This document shows, piece after piece, positions 1-10,672 of a DNA stretch of 64,000 bases; within the stretch, counting starts at the first letter, position 1, and each line of letters starts with the position of its first letter. This stretch comes from Echinococcus granulosus (taxonomy: Eukaryota > Platyhelminthes > Cestoda > Cyclophyllidea > Taeniidae): NCBI RefSeq assembly GCF_000524195.1, contig NW_020170407.1, positions 60,069 through 124,068 of the forward strand. The letters run 5' to 3'. A program made the position numbers and the translations under genes. The notes beneath the pieces are model-generated. The model saw only the letters and a program-made list of their open reading frames with translations. It ran no database searches and was not told the DNA's origin.

Positions 1-298
1 TTGCGAAATGTGAACAAGTTGCCCAACTTGGTAACAGAATGTGGAGAAAGTGTTATTTTAGCCTTGGATAATAGTTTATGCAAACAGGAGGGAAAAAAAT
101 CACTTATTTTTTGAACAAATAGCGTGCAACCGCAGCCCTTGGCATTGATCTCTTTTCCGATGCAAAATCAAGGTGAGGAAACTGACGCCTCTGCTCGGGT
201 TAAAAACGATAGCGTTAGTACGCCCTCAGCAGAAATATCGGCTTGAGATAATGAATGTGGCTATCTCATTAATATAAAGAGCGATTCCTCTTTTGTAG

Positions 299-1332
299 AC
301 CCTCTTAGTCCTCGGCGGGCAGGCACCAAAGGCGATTCGTTCGGTGGAGAGCTATGATTTTACCGGAGATACGTGGACAAGAGTAACAGCGACGAACGGC
401 AGCGATAGTGTCGGCGCCATTAGCGACCTCCCCACTCGTCGATGTCGTTGTGGCGTCGCCGTAGTCGGTGGACTAATATACGTAATCGGAGGCTTCAATG
501 GGGCCTTGCGAGTCCGCTCCGTCGATATCTATGACCCCGTTAGAAATACGTGGCGTGCTGGACCCAGTCTCGAGTGTCGACGCTCAACTCTAGGCGTTGC
601 TGTTCTTGACGGCGTAATCTATGCTGTCGGTGGCTTTAATGGAACCCATGGTGAAATGAAAGCTCTACTGACAAATTATATGCAGTTTTTCATTTCTAAC
701 TTTTCCGTCTTTTACAGGTTTTGCGTCGGTGGAAGCTCTAGATCCCTGGTTGGGAGCATGGAAATCCGTCGCTCCAATGTCCGTTCCTCGCTCTTCCGTC
801 GGTGTGGGCGTTCTCGGGAGACGACTCTACGCTGTCGGGGGTTACGATGGATCCAGCAGGCGGTGTTTATCATCCGTGGAGTGCTATAATCCCCTTACAA
901 ATCAGTGGTCGACCATTGCAGACATGAATCATCGAAGGAGTGGACCCGCAGTTGCCGATTTGGCAGCAAGAATTTACGCCGTTGGTGGCCACGATGGACT
1001 GCTTGTGCGATCCTCTGTCGAATACTTTGATCCAAGGGTTGGTGTGTGGTGTAGTGTTGTAGATATGCATTACGCCCGCCGAAATGCTGGTAAGCAATTC
1101 TCTTTGCTGTTTTCACTCATTCTCACTTTTCTTTCGGCCTCCAGGACTGGTATCACACAATGGCATGCTTTATGTGGTGGGTGGAGACGACGGATCAGCA
1201 AGTCTGGACACCGTTGAGACGTACGACCCGAACCTGAACGCATGGACCGTCCTCTCTGGCCGATTAAATACCGCCCGATGCTATTGCGGGGTAGCTCTCA
1301 TCGACTGCGTCGCACAGGTGGCCAACACCTAA
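299..1332 (+). CDS. KLHL3: Kelch-like protein, KLHL2/KLHL3 type (3' part, 5' end outside window)
   Basis: C-terminal kelch beta-propeller of a BTB-BACK-kelch substrate adaptor for CUL3 ubiquitin ligases. Exons 299-650, 718-1089 and 1145-1332 join in frame with GT-AG borders (introns 67 and 55 nt). The first visible residues, [20 protein letters not shown], match the start of the propeller in KLHL2/3, and successive blades each show the GG doublet, the spaced Tyr/Trp pair and family-specific strings such as ERRSTLG-like [35 protein letters not shown] and VVGGDDGS. About five and a half blades are present, so only BTB, BACK and the first strand are missing to the left. The stop is at 1330-1332 after a short divergent tail (CVAQVANT). 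Family assignment is secure; KLHL2 and KLHL3 cannot be separated in an invertebrate, where usually a single orthologue (Drosophila kelch-like) exists. Bases 1-298 read as intron with no convincing exon. Confidence 0.93.
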
Positions 1333-1413
1333 CGACACCTACCCTTCCCCTCTATCTCCCATCCTCCCTTACCTCACTTATTTCCATACTTGCATTTCCC
1401 ATGATGGTAATTC

Positions 1414-1419
1414 AATAAA
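1414..1419 (+). terminator. Polyadenylation signal AATAAA of the kelch gene
   Basis: A canonical AATAAA lies 82 nt after the kelch stop codon, in the expected range for a short flatworm 3' UTR. Confidence 0.5.
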
Positions 1420-2102
1420 TGAGTTCCCGGATATTCCTTGTTAGTAGCGTAGTAACCAGAGTCAACACAACTGCAAGAACGCAGACGGATGATGTTCGAT
1501 GAGCGGAATACCCCCCTACGCGTAAAACCAACGTCCAAATTGAATAGTGGAACGCTAGATAAAACTGCAGCCGGTATACAAGCGGTGAAACTCTGGAATC
1601 CAAAGGAGCTGGAAGTAAATAAACACAAAGAGGCATTTATGGCAAAAAGTGGAGCTAAAATCCGGCCGCGGTGCCAAATTCCACTACTTCACTCAGCGAA
1701 GGATATAGCAAAGACGATAAGAGCCAAGGCGAATGAGAAATAACTTGGTTGATGAAACAGTGATATGAATGACTTGCCCAACCTGTGTAAGCGGAACTCT
1801 GGTAAAAGCAATAAAAAGGTCCGGCGGAGGCGGCCTACAATTTCGGAATCCACCGGAGGCAGCCATGACAGTTTTAACAAGAGCTAGCACTAACAATCCC
1901 TTGCAACATTCAAAAGCTGCCGAAAGTTAAAACAGCTGATGCCGAGAGACAGCTCACTTAGAATGGCAAGATCAAATAAGGCATAATCATACGCAAACTC
2001 TGCCGAAAACCCGAAATAACCAGCTGTTGGTAGGCTCAATAGGGTGCGAGTACACATTAAAAGATGAATCCCAGTTTGCTACCGATTATTATATTTCGAC
2101 AT
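1420..2102. other. Convergent intergenic region between the kelch gene and RPL34
   Basis: This region separates the 3' ends of a + and a - gene. It holds an open frame of 84 codons on the + strand (1489-1743) with a charged, lysine-rich translation that I do not recognise. It starts just 70 nt after the kelch polyadenylation signal. It could be a chance open frame, and no splice or domain evidence supports it. Confidence 0.4.
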
Positions 2103-2613
2103 TTACTTCTTGGATTTACCGCTGGGGGGAGCAGCAGCCTGCTTCTCAGCCTTGGCTGCAGCTTTCTTTCCGGATTGGGCAGCAGCCTTGCGCTTCTCGA
2201 TGGCCTGTTTAATCCGGTCCTTCCTCTTCTCCTTCAAAATTTGCTTCAAAACCTTCTGTTCCTCCATGAGGAAAGCACGAAGAATTCTTGAACGAACACA
2301 GGCATGGCATCTACTACCACCGTAGGAGCGGGTAACAGTCTTCAGTCGTTTAGACATGCGGGATCGAGTCATAGGACGGGAAGGCTTAATTCCAGCAAGC
2401 TTGCATTTGCAGTCACCGCATTTCGGGAAGGTGCCAAGCTTCTTCTGATAAATGTACACCAACTTACCGCCAGGAGTCTTGACCCTAGATAAGCAGCCAA
2501 ATTAAGGATGGACAACAAGATCACAATACAAGCATAAAATGAAAAACTTACTTTTTTCTCCTATTGGAGTTAGTGTTGTATGACAACCGACGCCTGAGTG
2601 TCAGCCTCTGCAT
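2103..2613 (-). CDS. RPL34: 60S ribosomal protein L34 (eL34)
   Basis: Component of the large cytosolic ribosomal subunit. Two exons on the minus strand: 2552-2613 (ATG at 2611-2613) and 2103-2484, separated by a 67-nt intron with GT-AG ends. The joined protein is 147 aa. It starts MQRLTLRRRLSYNTNSN, closely following the animal eL34 start, and continues with LVYIYQKK, SRSYGG-like TRSYGGSRCHACV and RAFLMEEQKVL, including the cysteine pairs CGDCKC and CHAC of the family. Human L34 is about 117 aa. The extra length lies in a C-terminal lysine/alanine-rich tail (about 30 residues, ending PPSGKSKK). The start was chosen because it restores the conserved N-terminus in frame. Codon use and splice sites look normal; nothing suggests a pseudogene. 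Confidence 0.97.
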
Positions 2614-3318
2614 GCTTAAACCTAACGTGTTAAGCGCCGTGAAGAAACTTAGGAAGAACTAAAACAAATGTAATTTTAGTTTTTGAGGATTATTATTAAA
2701 AAATTCCTAAAATGTTTAAAAACCATTTAAAATAGTTTAAGAGTTTTGCTCGTTGCTCAATTTAAAAGTATCTAGCTGGCGCATAATACGGTGCTAGCGT
2801 TTTTCCCACGTTAATTCATATTTCCTTTCTTTGTGAATTCACTGCCCCCCAACACAGCATCTGCTTGAATAAGCAATGACACCAATCACATCACACTTAA
2901 CCCTATTTTGAATACTTTTATACATCCTACCCTCCTACATTTTTGCTACCCCAATTTAACCGTTTAATAACGGTTTCGGTGTCAAAATACCAGTCGCAAC
3001 CACCCCCTGGACCGACTTAAAAGCTCTCTAATGCGCAATCTTCATCCGATTCGGCAGTTAAAAGTCGAGTAGCGGGAATCCGCACCGATTCCAGCTTCCA
3101 TTTACACCTAAAAACGACCTTTGCACGCGAGCCGATGTTTGTGATCATTCACTAGACTTCCAGGCTGATACACGCATGCATGATACGAGTCGATTGACCC
3201 GGCTAGACAGACGAACACAACCAACACCCAGAACCACCGACCGCCTAGCCCCAAAGCACTTTCCCAAGCATTTAGGCCCCCTTCCCATCCGAATAAATAG
3301 TAGCGCTAACAAATAATT
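2614..3318. other. Intergenic region upstream of RPL34 and downstream of OLA1
   Basis: It should contain the RPL34 promoter and first untranslated bases on the minus strand. It is AT-rich, especially 2640-2760. No coding exon, tRNA or clear repeat was seen. Confidence 0.5.
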
Positions 3319-3324
3319 TTTATT
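3319..3324 (-). terminator. Polyadenylation signal AATAAA of OLA1
   Basis: AATAAA on the minus strand, 68 nt downstream of the OLA1 stop codon (3392-3394). Confidence 0.5.
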
Positions 3325-3391
3325 AACAACTATTTTTTTGCAAGGTATCAAAGCCACTGATTATTTTTAAGGAGATGCCAAATAGTGGGGT

Positions 3392-6300
3392 CTACTTCTT
3401 TTTCAGACCGGCACCGGCATTGAATTTGAAGTATATAATGTCACCGTCTTGGACTATGTAGTCACGCCCCTTCTGCCTATACTTGCCAGCCGCCTAAAAG
3501 AGGTCAACAGTCCTCCTATCTCCCATACAACAAGGAAAACTGATACGGAAAAAGGAAAGAAATCTTACTTTGCAAGCGGCTTCAGAGCCCTCGGCTTTGA
3601 ATTCGTCGAAGGCCATCACCTCGGCCATGATGAAACCGCGTTCCATATCGGTGTGGATCTTTCCTGCCGCCTGTGGAGCTTTGGTATTTTTCTAAAAAGT
3701 CAAAATCTCTCATTTCGATAGGGAATAAGGCGTATGAGGGGCCATTCAAGCCAAAACGTGATTCTAAATTTTTGTATTTCACGCATAAATGGATGCTAGC
3801 TGTGCGGGGGGGGGAGTCAATAGCATCCAATGACAAGTGTCAAAGACCTAAGTACTAAACTAGCGTAAACCATTCCAGTCTAAACATCTGCAACCAAGAT
3901 AGCACCCAAAAACGCTGAAAACTGCCCACAAATGTCCAAAGTTTTAAGAGATTTGCGTGCCCTGATTCAGCACCCCCCTCCCCCGCCCAGGTAGCAGTTG
4001 TGCGCTGAGATGGGTGAAGCATGCGTGTGCCAGAGGGCTCATTCAAAAAAAAAATAAATCCAGTTTGGAATGAAGGTGTGATTCGACTTGAACGTTCTTA
4101 ATATTATCATCCAAAAGGGAGGTCAGAAAAAGAGGATCGAGCAGTAATCATCCCTCTGTCTGACTAGCCAGTGACCCTTGAAATTTAGCAAACCATCTTC
4201 CAGGAACTAGCCCGATTCTGTGGTATACAAAATAATGCAGACCAACTGCGTGTGTCAGGTGTAAAAATAAGACATTTCCAACGACATACTTCCAGTCTAA
4301 GGTTGTAGCTATTTCATGATTGTAAAGGTCGTCTATGAATGGACTTCGGTCCCGATATTTACTGATCGACAATAAAATTTACTGATTAAAAAAGTGTGTT
4401 ATCCGTCTATATTTCCGTCAGTATTAGAATTTGACCTAGCCTTTATCAACGTCACATATTTGGAACACCCAGAAATAGCAAAATATGCGACTCTTCGTCT
4501 GTGACAGTTGTTCATGACTGCGTGCGCTAAATTACGTGTCATAAATGGGAATCACCTTTCAAGGTCCGTCAGACGTGTAAAATAACCACCACAGACGATC
4601 TAATGGCGTGGAAATTTGTTGGCGGGGAGGGGAGTTTGCTCACGAATTTAGAGGAAGGAAATAAGTGGGAAATGGGACAAAAAGACATTCACAGGAGATG
4701 AAGGAAGTGAAGGTGTCATTTAGTAAAAAGGACCCAGTCCACCACAGTCCAAGGATTTGGCTGTTGCAATTTGACACCAACCGTCGCATTTATGGCATTC
4801 AAGAGGAGTTCAACAAAAAAGTTAACAAAATGGCCCAAAAAAAGAATATTTTTGAAAAAGAAAGTGCTTTTGTAGTCCAAATGACACATTAAATTGAGAA
4901 GGGAACGCTTGGAACAGCAAAAATACAGCCTGATTAGCTTTCACAAGTGTCTGGACAGTAAGACTGTCACACTTGTGAATGAAAAGCCCCTGCGACGCAG
5001 ACGACGACGACGACGACGACATACGGACACTTAAAAGGCATATAATTGTTCGGCTAGAGGTGTATTCAACACTAAAGTCCGTCTATCAACCGACACGGTA
5101 CCCTACATCGGTAGTCTCTACCATTGAGCTCGCATGTCAGATGAACATGATGGACGGGAATGGAGCCTATCTGCTTGACGAAGCAACCACTTGAGTATAA
5201 GTCGGTACCGCAGATACAAAAGTTTCCCGTCGAATTGGGTGTACAGCGTTGTCCAGAAATGACTTAAACTCTGTACTCAAGGTGTCAAGATCTTGCAGGC
5301 ATGTTGAAAGTGAGTGATGAAGCAATTGACTTGGATCAGCTTCTGCATCAACTGGTAAGTTCATGGAAGCCACAGATATTAACAGATGACAGACAATAGG
5401 TTGAGAGACTAGCAGCTTGACTTTATTTTCTTCTCCCGTGGTGGCTGGATGGATGACCAGCTAACTGAATGATCGACTAACTGACTGACTGGCTTTTGCA
5501 TAGCAATGTCGAGCGAAACATGATATACGTGTTGGTCCCCAAATGATTGGCTCACTACACTACCCCACTGAACACTTCCATAACACGAGACACCTCACTT
5601 GGTGTGACGCTCTTTGATACCACTGACCTGAATGGTCCACGCCTTGACCTCGTCTTTCCCAGCAGTGAAGAAGTAGATGAGCTGTAGGGCCTTGTAGCCT
5701 GTCTGGATGATTTTGGGGAGTTGGGAGTGTACTGAGGGATTCTCCTCGGAAAAGGCCTTCTTTTCCGCCTCCGACATCTCCGCGTAGCGTAGCTCAAAGT
5801 CCGCGGAGAAGGGGATCATCACCGCGCCCGGATCGTTGGCATCAACATATTCCTTGATCTTTACTAACCTGTCGATGGGAAAACAAATAAAGGAGTGGTC
5901 AGGGGTGTGACTCATAAATAGCTGCTCTAAAACGGATAGATGACTAGATGATGTACTTGGTTCCGTGCCAAAGACAACTGACAAACCCTAGGATATTCGA
6001 CTGTGCAAAGGACTTCAAATACTGTTCGATACCCTCAAGCACTCGGTAATAAGACGTTTGAAGGGTCTCAACTTTTTCAAGACCGCTTGCTAGTGACACG
6101 CCGACCAAGATTGTTCCGTCCCCAGTTATCACTGCGTACAATCATCCAGGGCGTAAAGCTTCCAATTCTTGACGTTTAAAGCGATGAATATTCAAGACGA
6201 AGGTTTACGGTAGACACCAAGGCAACTTCCCACTTTCAATCAACACAGAATATTCGAAAACTCCATGAAATGGAAGAAGTGTTTGGACAAGAAGGATCTG

Positions 6301-9300
6301 ATTATACTGGATCCGAACTCGCCATTTACTGCAGAATCAAGGAATATCAAAGCAGCAGAAGTAGGCAGAGTCACTGCCGCCAAAAGATTTCCAACATTCA
6401 TGTCCTTAAGTTAGGCGACTTCTTTGCTGGAACAAATACACTTCTTATTTGGACTCTTCCAGCATAGATTTGCTGCTAAACGGGTTTGAGCGATAAAAAA
6501 CGGACGATTTTGAAGGAAACACTCTTGGCATCACCTCCTTCACACTGCCCGAAATTCTTTACGAGCGATTTCCGCTTATTTGAATTTCTGAACGAACACC
6601 TCAGTGAATAACACTTCACCACCAACAACGAAATGAACCAGCAAGTGGCAAAAATGATTCAGGGTTGCCCTCAAATCTTTCCTTCTTTGTAGCTTCTGAG
6701 AGAGGTGAAGTGGAGGCGTGGCAGAGTTCTCTGCCAAAGAATAAATGTCGTTTGCACCTTTTAAAATGCATTCTTCCCTATTTTTATGGGACCAGAAGTC
6801 CCGAATTGGTTTGGACAACCTTAAGCAGCTTATATCGTCTCCGAGGAGTGGTTTGCTGAAGGCAATTTAAATCAAATATAACAACCTGTAAAGTAGGATG
6901 CCCATATTCAATGAGAAATTAGGGAACCTCCAAAAAACTATAAGATTATACACTTTCTAAAGAGGGTCATTCAGGCAGCAAATGATACCTGTTCATGGAA
7001 TTACGCCCTTCTCGGAGATAACACATAATTGCATGATTAAACTTTTTAAAATGTCTTAAACTTTGGAAATACCGACATGATGCAGCCTGTAGTTAATTGA
7101 CAAGGAGGCGCCAACTGCCAAACTATACTTTTCTAAAATGTTCTGTCTTCAAAACCAAACAATCTAGCTCCAGTTGATTCCAATTCTACCTCACTTCTGT
7201 TCTCAAACTCCATGTGAATATCGACTGCTGAAGCCAATAGTTTAAAGAAATGCCAAGGAAAAAGGCGGAATGATATTAAGTATGATGGTGGGGGTGAGGA
7301 CGAGACAAAGTTATCCTCCCTCTCTCCCACCATTCCATTCTCATTCCATCCCCTTCTCTCCTCCTCCCTCCTCATTCAGAAGTGTAGTTGTTCTGCATTA
7401 CTGACTTGGTGACTGACTGACAAAGCAATTGGACTGGATAGGCCCTGAAGATTCTGAAAGTGGTGAAGAATGTGAGCGAGAAGAAGCCTTTCTTTCACAC
7501 CTTTGAGTCGCCCTACTTTGAACAGAGTAAAGTCAGCCTCAAGCATTGCTTGGAACAAAAGAGCGAATATTTAATTGTGAAAAAATGTTTATGCAGTGCA
7601 ACACACACCAGGTGAGACACACTTCCACCGATCAGGTGTGACGCATCTTGGAAGCGTGCTACGGGGAAGTCGAAGTGGATGAATCTTGTGGGGATAATCA
7701 CGTATATGCCGGTTCATTTGACATTGCGGTGCAAAACCACTTCTTTTCACAGGTCAGTCAGTCAATCAGTCGATCATTCAGGTAGCTGGCCACCCGTAGG
7801 GCCACCAATCTATGAACGGTGCAGTTGCAATTTATGGAAGAAGTGAACAGCGTCAAACTGATAGTCTCTCAAGCCTCTTATCTGTCATCTACTAATGTCT
7901 ATAAGCCCCTTTTGGACGAGAACTTTTGGGACTTTGCTCGTTGATGCAGATGTATTTTCAAGTCAATTGACTCATTACTCAACTTTGATGCGCCTGAAAG
8001 ATCTCGACACCCTAATTGTCAAGTCAGTGAGTGGAGTATGGTGGGGTGGAGTGAAACGAGCGAGTGAGAGATACATTACTACCAAACGTAAGAATATTTT
8101 ATTCACTTCTGGACGACGTATTCCGTTACCACACCTTATCCAAATGCTGTGCATTTTATTTGAAGAGAAAATGCGGCATCTACAGAACCAAGCTACGCTC
8201 GATCATTTGGCTGGTTGATTGGTTTGTTAACCAGTCAGGCTCGATTCATATGCACCACGTGCAACCGACATGAGGCTTCAACTCAATAAAAGACCGATAA
8301 AGAGTACCGTGTTGAGAAACTTAGGCATAAGTGGACTTTTATGATAAATACACACATAAATGCACGGTTGCGTGCATGTTTCAAGTATCATCTCACTGGG
8401 ATATGCCGAAAAACGCGAAATTTTGGCTGTCGGATAACAAACTAAAGATGCCAACGTAATTTTCTTCCTTAATAGCTTTATTTCTAGATTTGCTAAAATT
8501 TGTAACGGGGCTGAGAAGCCACCCATTTATTCAATCCTACTGTCAAATATTTACCCTAAGGCCACCTTCGAGCTTTCATTTTACACTAGACAAAAGGAAT
8601 ATAAACTAAACTGATTTGTTTGTCACCTAAATAGCTTTCCCCGTTGCTATCAGGATAAATAACAACACTACTTGTTAGTCCTTCATTGTAAATAATCCCA
8701 GGTACACAACTGACAATGGATAAACGACCATTCGATTAGTCTATTTAAAAAATTAGATGAAGACAGCAATTTCTTAAATGGGATGATAACAAAGAAATGC
8801 AGAAAACATGATTAAAGTGCTAAATCAAAAGACTACACACGCTTCTTTCCATTTTCCTATTCCAAGATAAGGTACTGAAACAAATGAATTGTTTTTATTT
8901 CGAAAGATGACTTTACTCGTATTTGTGGCATTGAAATCAATAAGTAAAAGGCTGAGACAAACCACTTGTTTTTCTTCCGGAAAAAGTCCTTTTGTGACAT
9001 ATTGATGAGATAGATAACTGGTTTTGAGGTGATGAAGAGATGGTCGTTCAAAATTTCTATTTCAGCAGCATTCCATTCACCAAAACGAATGCCTTTGCGC
9101 TCTTCGCAGAGAAGATGCTTTGCCTTGGCGATACAATCGTAATCAGGCTTTTGTTTCTTGTCGCCACCGCGAATGACAGACTTCTCCAACTTGTCAAAAG
9201 TAGTGTTGACATACTCCTCGTCCTTCAATCGCAGCTCTTCACGTATTATTTCCAAATCACGAATAGGATCCACATCCCCCTCAACGTGGCTAACATCCGG

Positions 9301-9824
9301 ATCATCAAAAATGCCTAAAGACGAGAGGACTTGAAATCGAACCCAGCAGCATACGCAAAACTTGAAAAATTCCATCCACTGCTTTAATGTGTGACAGGAA
9401 GGCGTTCCCAAGTCCGGCACCTTCATGAGCACCCTTGACAAGGCCAGCAATGTCAACAACGTTGAGGTATGCTGGAACACGGCTTAAAATAGTTAGCCTT
9501 ATTTGAGTAAAATAACAAACCTCACAGGTTGATAGTGTTCGCAGAGGTAGTCAAAACGTTCGTCAGGCACCGCGACACGACCTAGAGATGAAATAGCTTA
9601 ACCGACATACTCTCATTTGGTTCTATAGTGCAGAAGGGAAAATTAGCAGCAGCAGCAGCACTCGTCGTGAGGACATTAAAAAATGTAGATTTTCTGGAAG
9701 ATTTATAAGCATGGAAGGCGGGGTATTACCCAACATTGGGAAGGCCAACTATACCACATTTAAGGTTTGTTCCAATACGACCAAAAAGTACCGTTTTAGG
9801 TACTTCAGCCTTCTTTTTAGACAT
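3392..9824 (-). CDS. OLA1: Obg-like ATPase 1 (YchF family P-loop ATPase)
   Basis: Cytosolic TRAFAC-class ATPase involved in translation and stress control. Eight exons on the minus strand: 9730-9824, 9611-9693, 9521-9581, 9355-9482, 8963-9314, 5628-5868, 3569-3691 and 3392-3493. They sum to 1185 nt, 394 aa plus stop, against 396 aa in human, with all phases consistent. Visible features: the N-terminal [16 protein letters not shown]-loop GLPNVGKS (residues 27-34, split by intron 1), [31 protein letters not shown], and the C-terminal TGS domain ending GDIIYFKFN. The nucleotide-specificity (G4) motif reads NMSQ, where the family normally has Asn-x-x-Glu. Introns 1 to 4 are only 36, 29, 38 and 40 nt, while introns 5 and 6 are 3.1 and 1.9 kb. 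The two large introns hold copies of an interspersed repeat. The next gene upstream is divergent (848 bp away). Confidence 0.97.
4998..5020. repeat. (GAC)n trinucleotide microsatellite
   Basis: About seven uninterrupted GAC/ACG units within OLA1 intron 6, not in a supported coding frame. Confidence 0.9.
5195..5440 (-). repeat. Interspersed repeat, copy 1 (in OLA1 intron 6)
   Basis: Read on the minus strand, this stretch aligns by eye with copies at 7870-8340 (+) and 12265-12700 (-). Shared pieces include a conserved block reading like GTTGATGCAGA, CAAGTCAATTG, and CTGCAAGATCTTGACACC against CTGAAAGATCTCGACACC in copy 2. This copy lacks the right-hand third present in the other two. It is degenerate, has no intact reading frame and no visible terminal repeat, so its class (MITE, SINE or retroelement fragment) is open. 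Confidence 0.6.
7870..8340 (+). repeat. Interspersed repeat, copy 2 (in OLA1 intron 5)
   Basis: The longest copy. Its left part matches copy 1 and its right part (8100-8330) matches copy 3, for example GACATGAGGCTTCAACTCAA against AACATGAGGCCTCGACCCAA, followed by a shared GATAAAGAGTACCGTG-like block. A 107-codon open frame (7895-8218) lies inside. Its translation resembles broken frames in copy 3, but because the copies share DNA-level similarity this does not by itself show a gene. Confidence 0.65.
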
Positions 9825-10672
9825 TAACGTCGAAGAAATAACGACCACACGATATGCTCTACGAGTCCGGGTCACTGATATGCGATTTAAAACAATCAGA
9901 ATCAAGGTAACTATGCCATTCAATAGCAGAGGAGGAGTTAAATTACTGAGGACACACCGGCAAATGTCTTGGCTATCATCCATAACTTATCCCTTTTACT
10001 GGCGATGCTTAAACGGGGTATTTTAAAGATTGCGTCAATTTGTATTTTTGGGCAAAATACTGATTTCATTTCATAGAACCAATGCTTCACTAAGTGCGGT
10101 AATGTGCTCAGAGTTCCAAAAAGAGCAAACTTGGCCACAGGATTAATTGCCTAATAGTGTAAACCTGTAAAACTCCTTGATCGACTCGGTTTTAGTTACG
10201 GGGCCACCCAGGTGTTCCGCCGTTGGACCTTCGCCGCGTGGGCTGACGCATACTTTAAACTTCTATAAAATGGTTAGTCTTCTACTTTTACAATAAAAAA
10301 AGTTCCTCATGTTTCAATAAAACTCATCATTTCTCGTTTCAATTCCCTGAAAAAAGTTATAAAGTGTTGGTTTTCTTAGGCTATTTGGCACCCGAGAGCC
10401 GCTTCACAATCTACTAAACCTGAGTATTTCAAGTCGAAGTACGATCTACGTAGGATGAGTCACGTATTATTGATCTCCAATTTGACTAGTTAAAGTAGGC
10501 CGGATTTTACTCTCTGATCCATATTTTCATCCATCCGGAAAAATAAACAATTTTTCCTGTACAATTTTCGCATCTTCTAGACAGCAAATGCATCGTTATG
10601 TCCTTCACTCTCTACATGGGTAAATCCTGCTGCATAGCCTATTCAAAAAGTTGAACCTGTGACTAAAGTACT
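9825..10672. promoter_or_regulatory. Divergent intergenic region between OLA1 (-) and the tetraspanin (+)
   Basis: The 848 bp between two start codons pointing away from each other must hold both promoters and 5' untranslated sequence, or a shared bidirectional promoter. No TATA box at a convincing distance and no clear transcription-factor site was recognised. An in-frame TAA lies three codons before the tetraspanin ATG. Short open frames on both strands here look accidental. Confidence 0.5.

Noticed and set aside
1489..1743. 84-codon + strand open frame after the kelch gene
   Set aside because: No domain, no splice partner and no clear promoter; length is within the background for this window.
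7895..8218. 107-codon + strand frame as a gene inside OLA1 intron 5
   Set aside because: It coincides with copy 2 of the interspersed repeat; the similar frames in the other copies are broken.
9641..9656. (AGC)n microsatellite
   Set aside because: It is coding: it gives the run of five alanines in OLA1 exon 2, between the P-loop and NFPFCTIEP.
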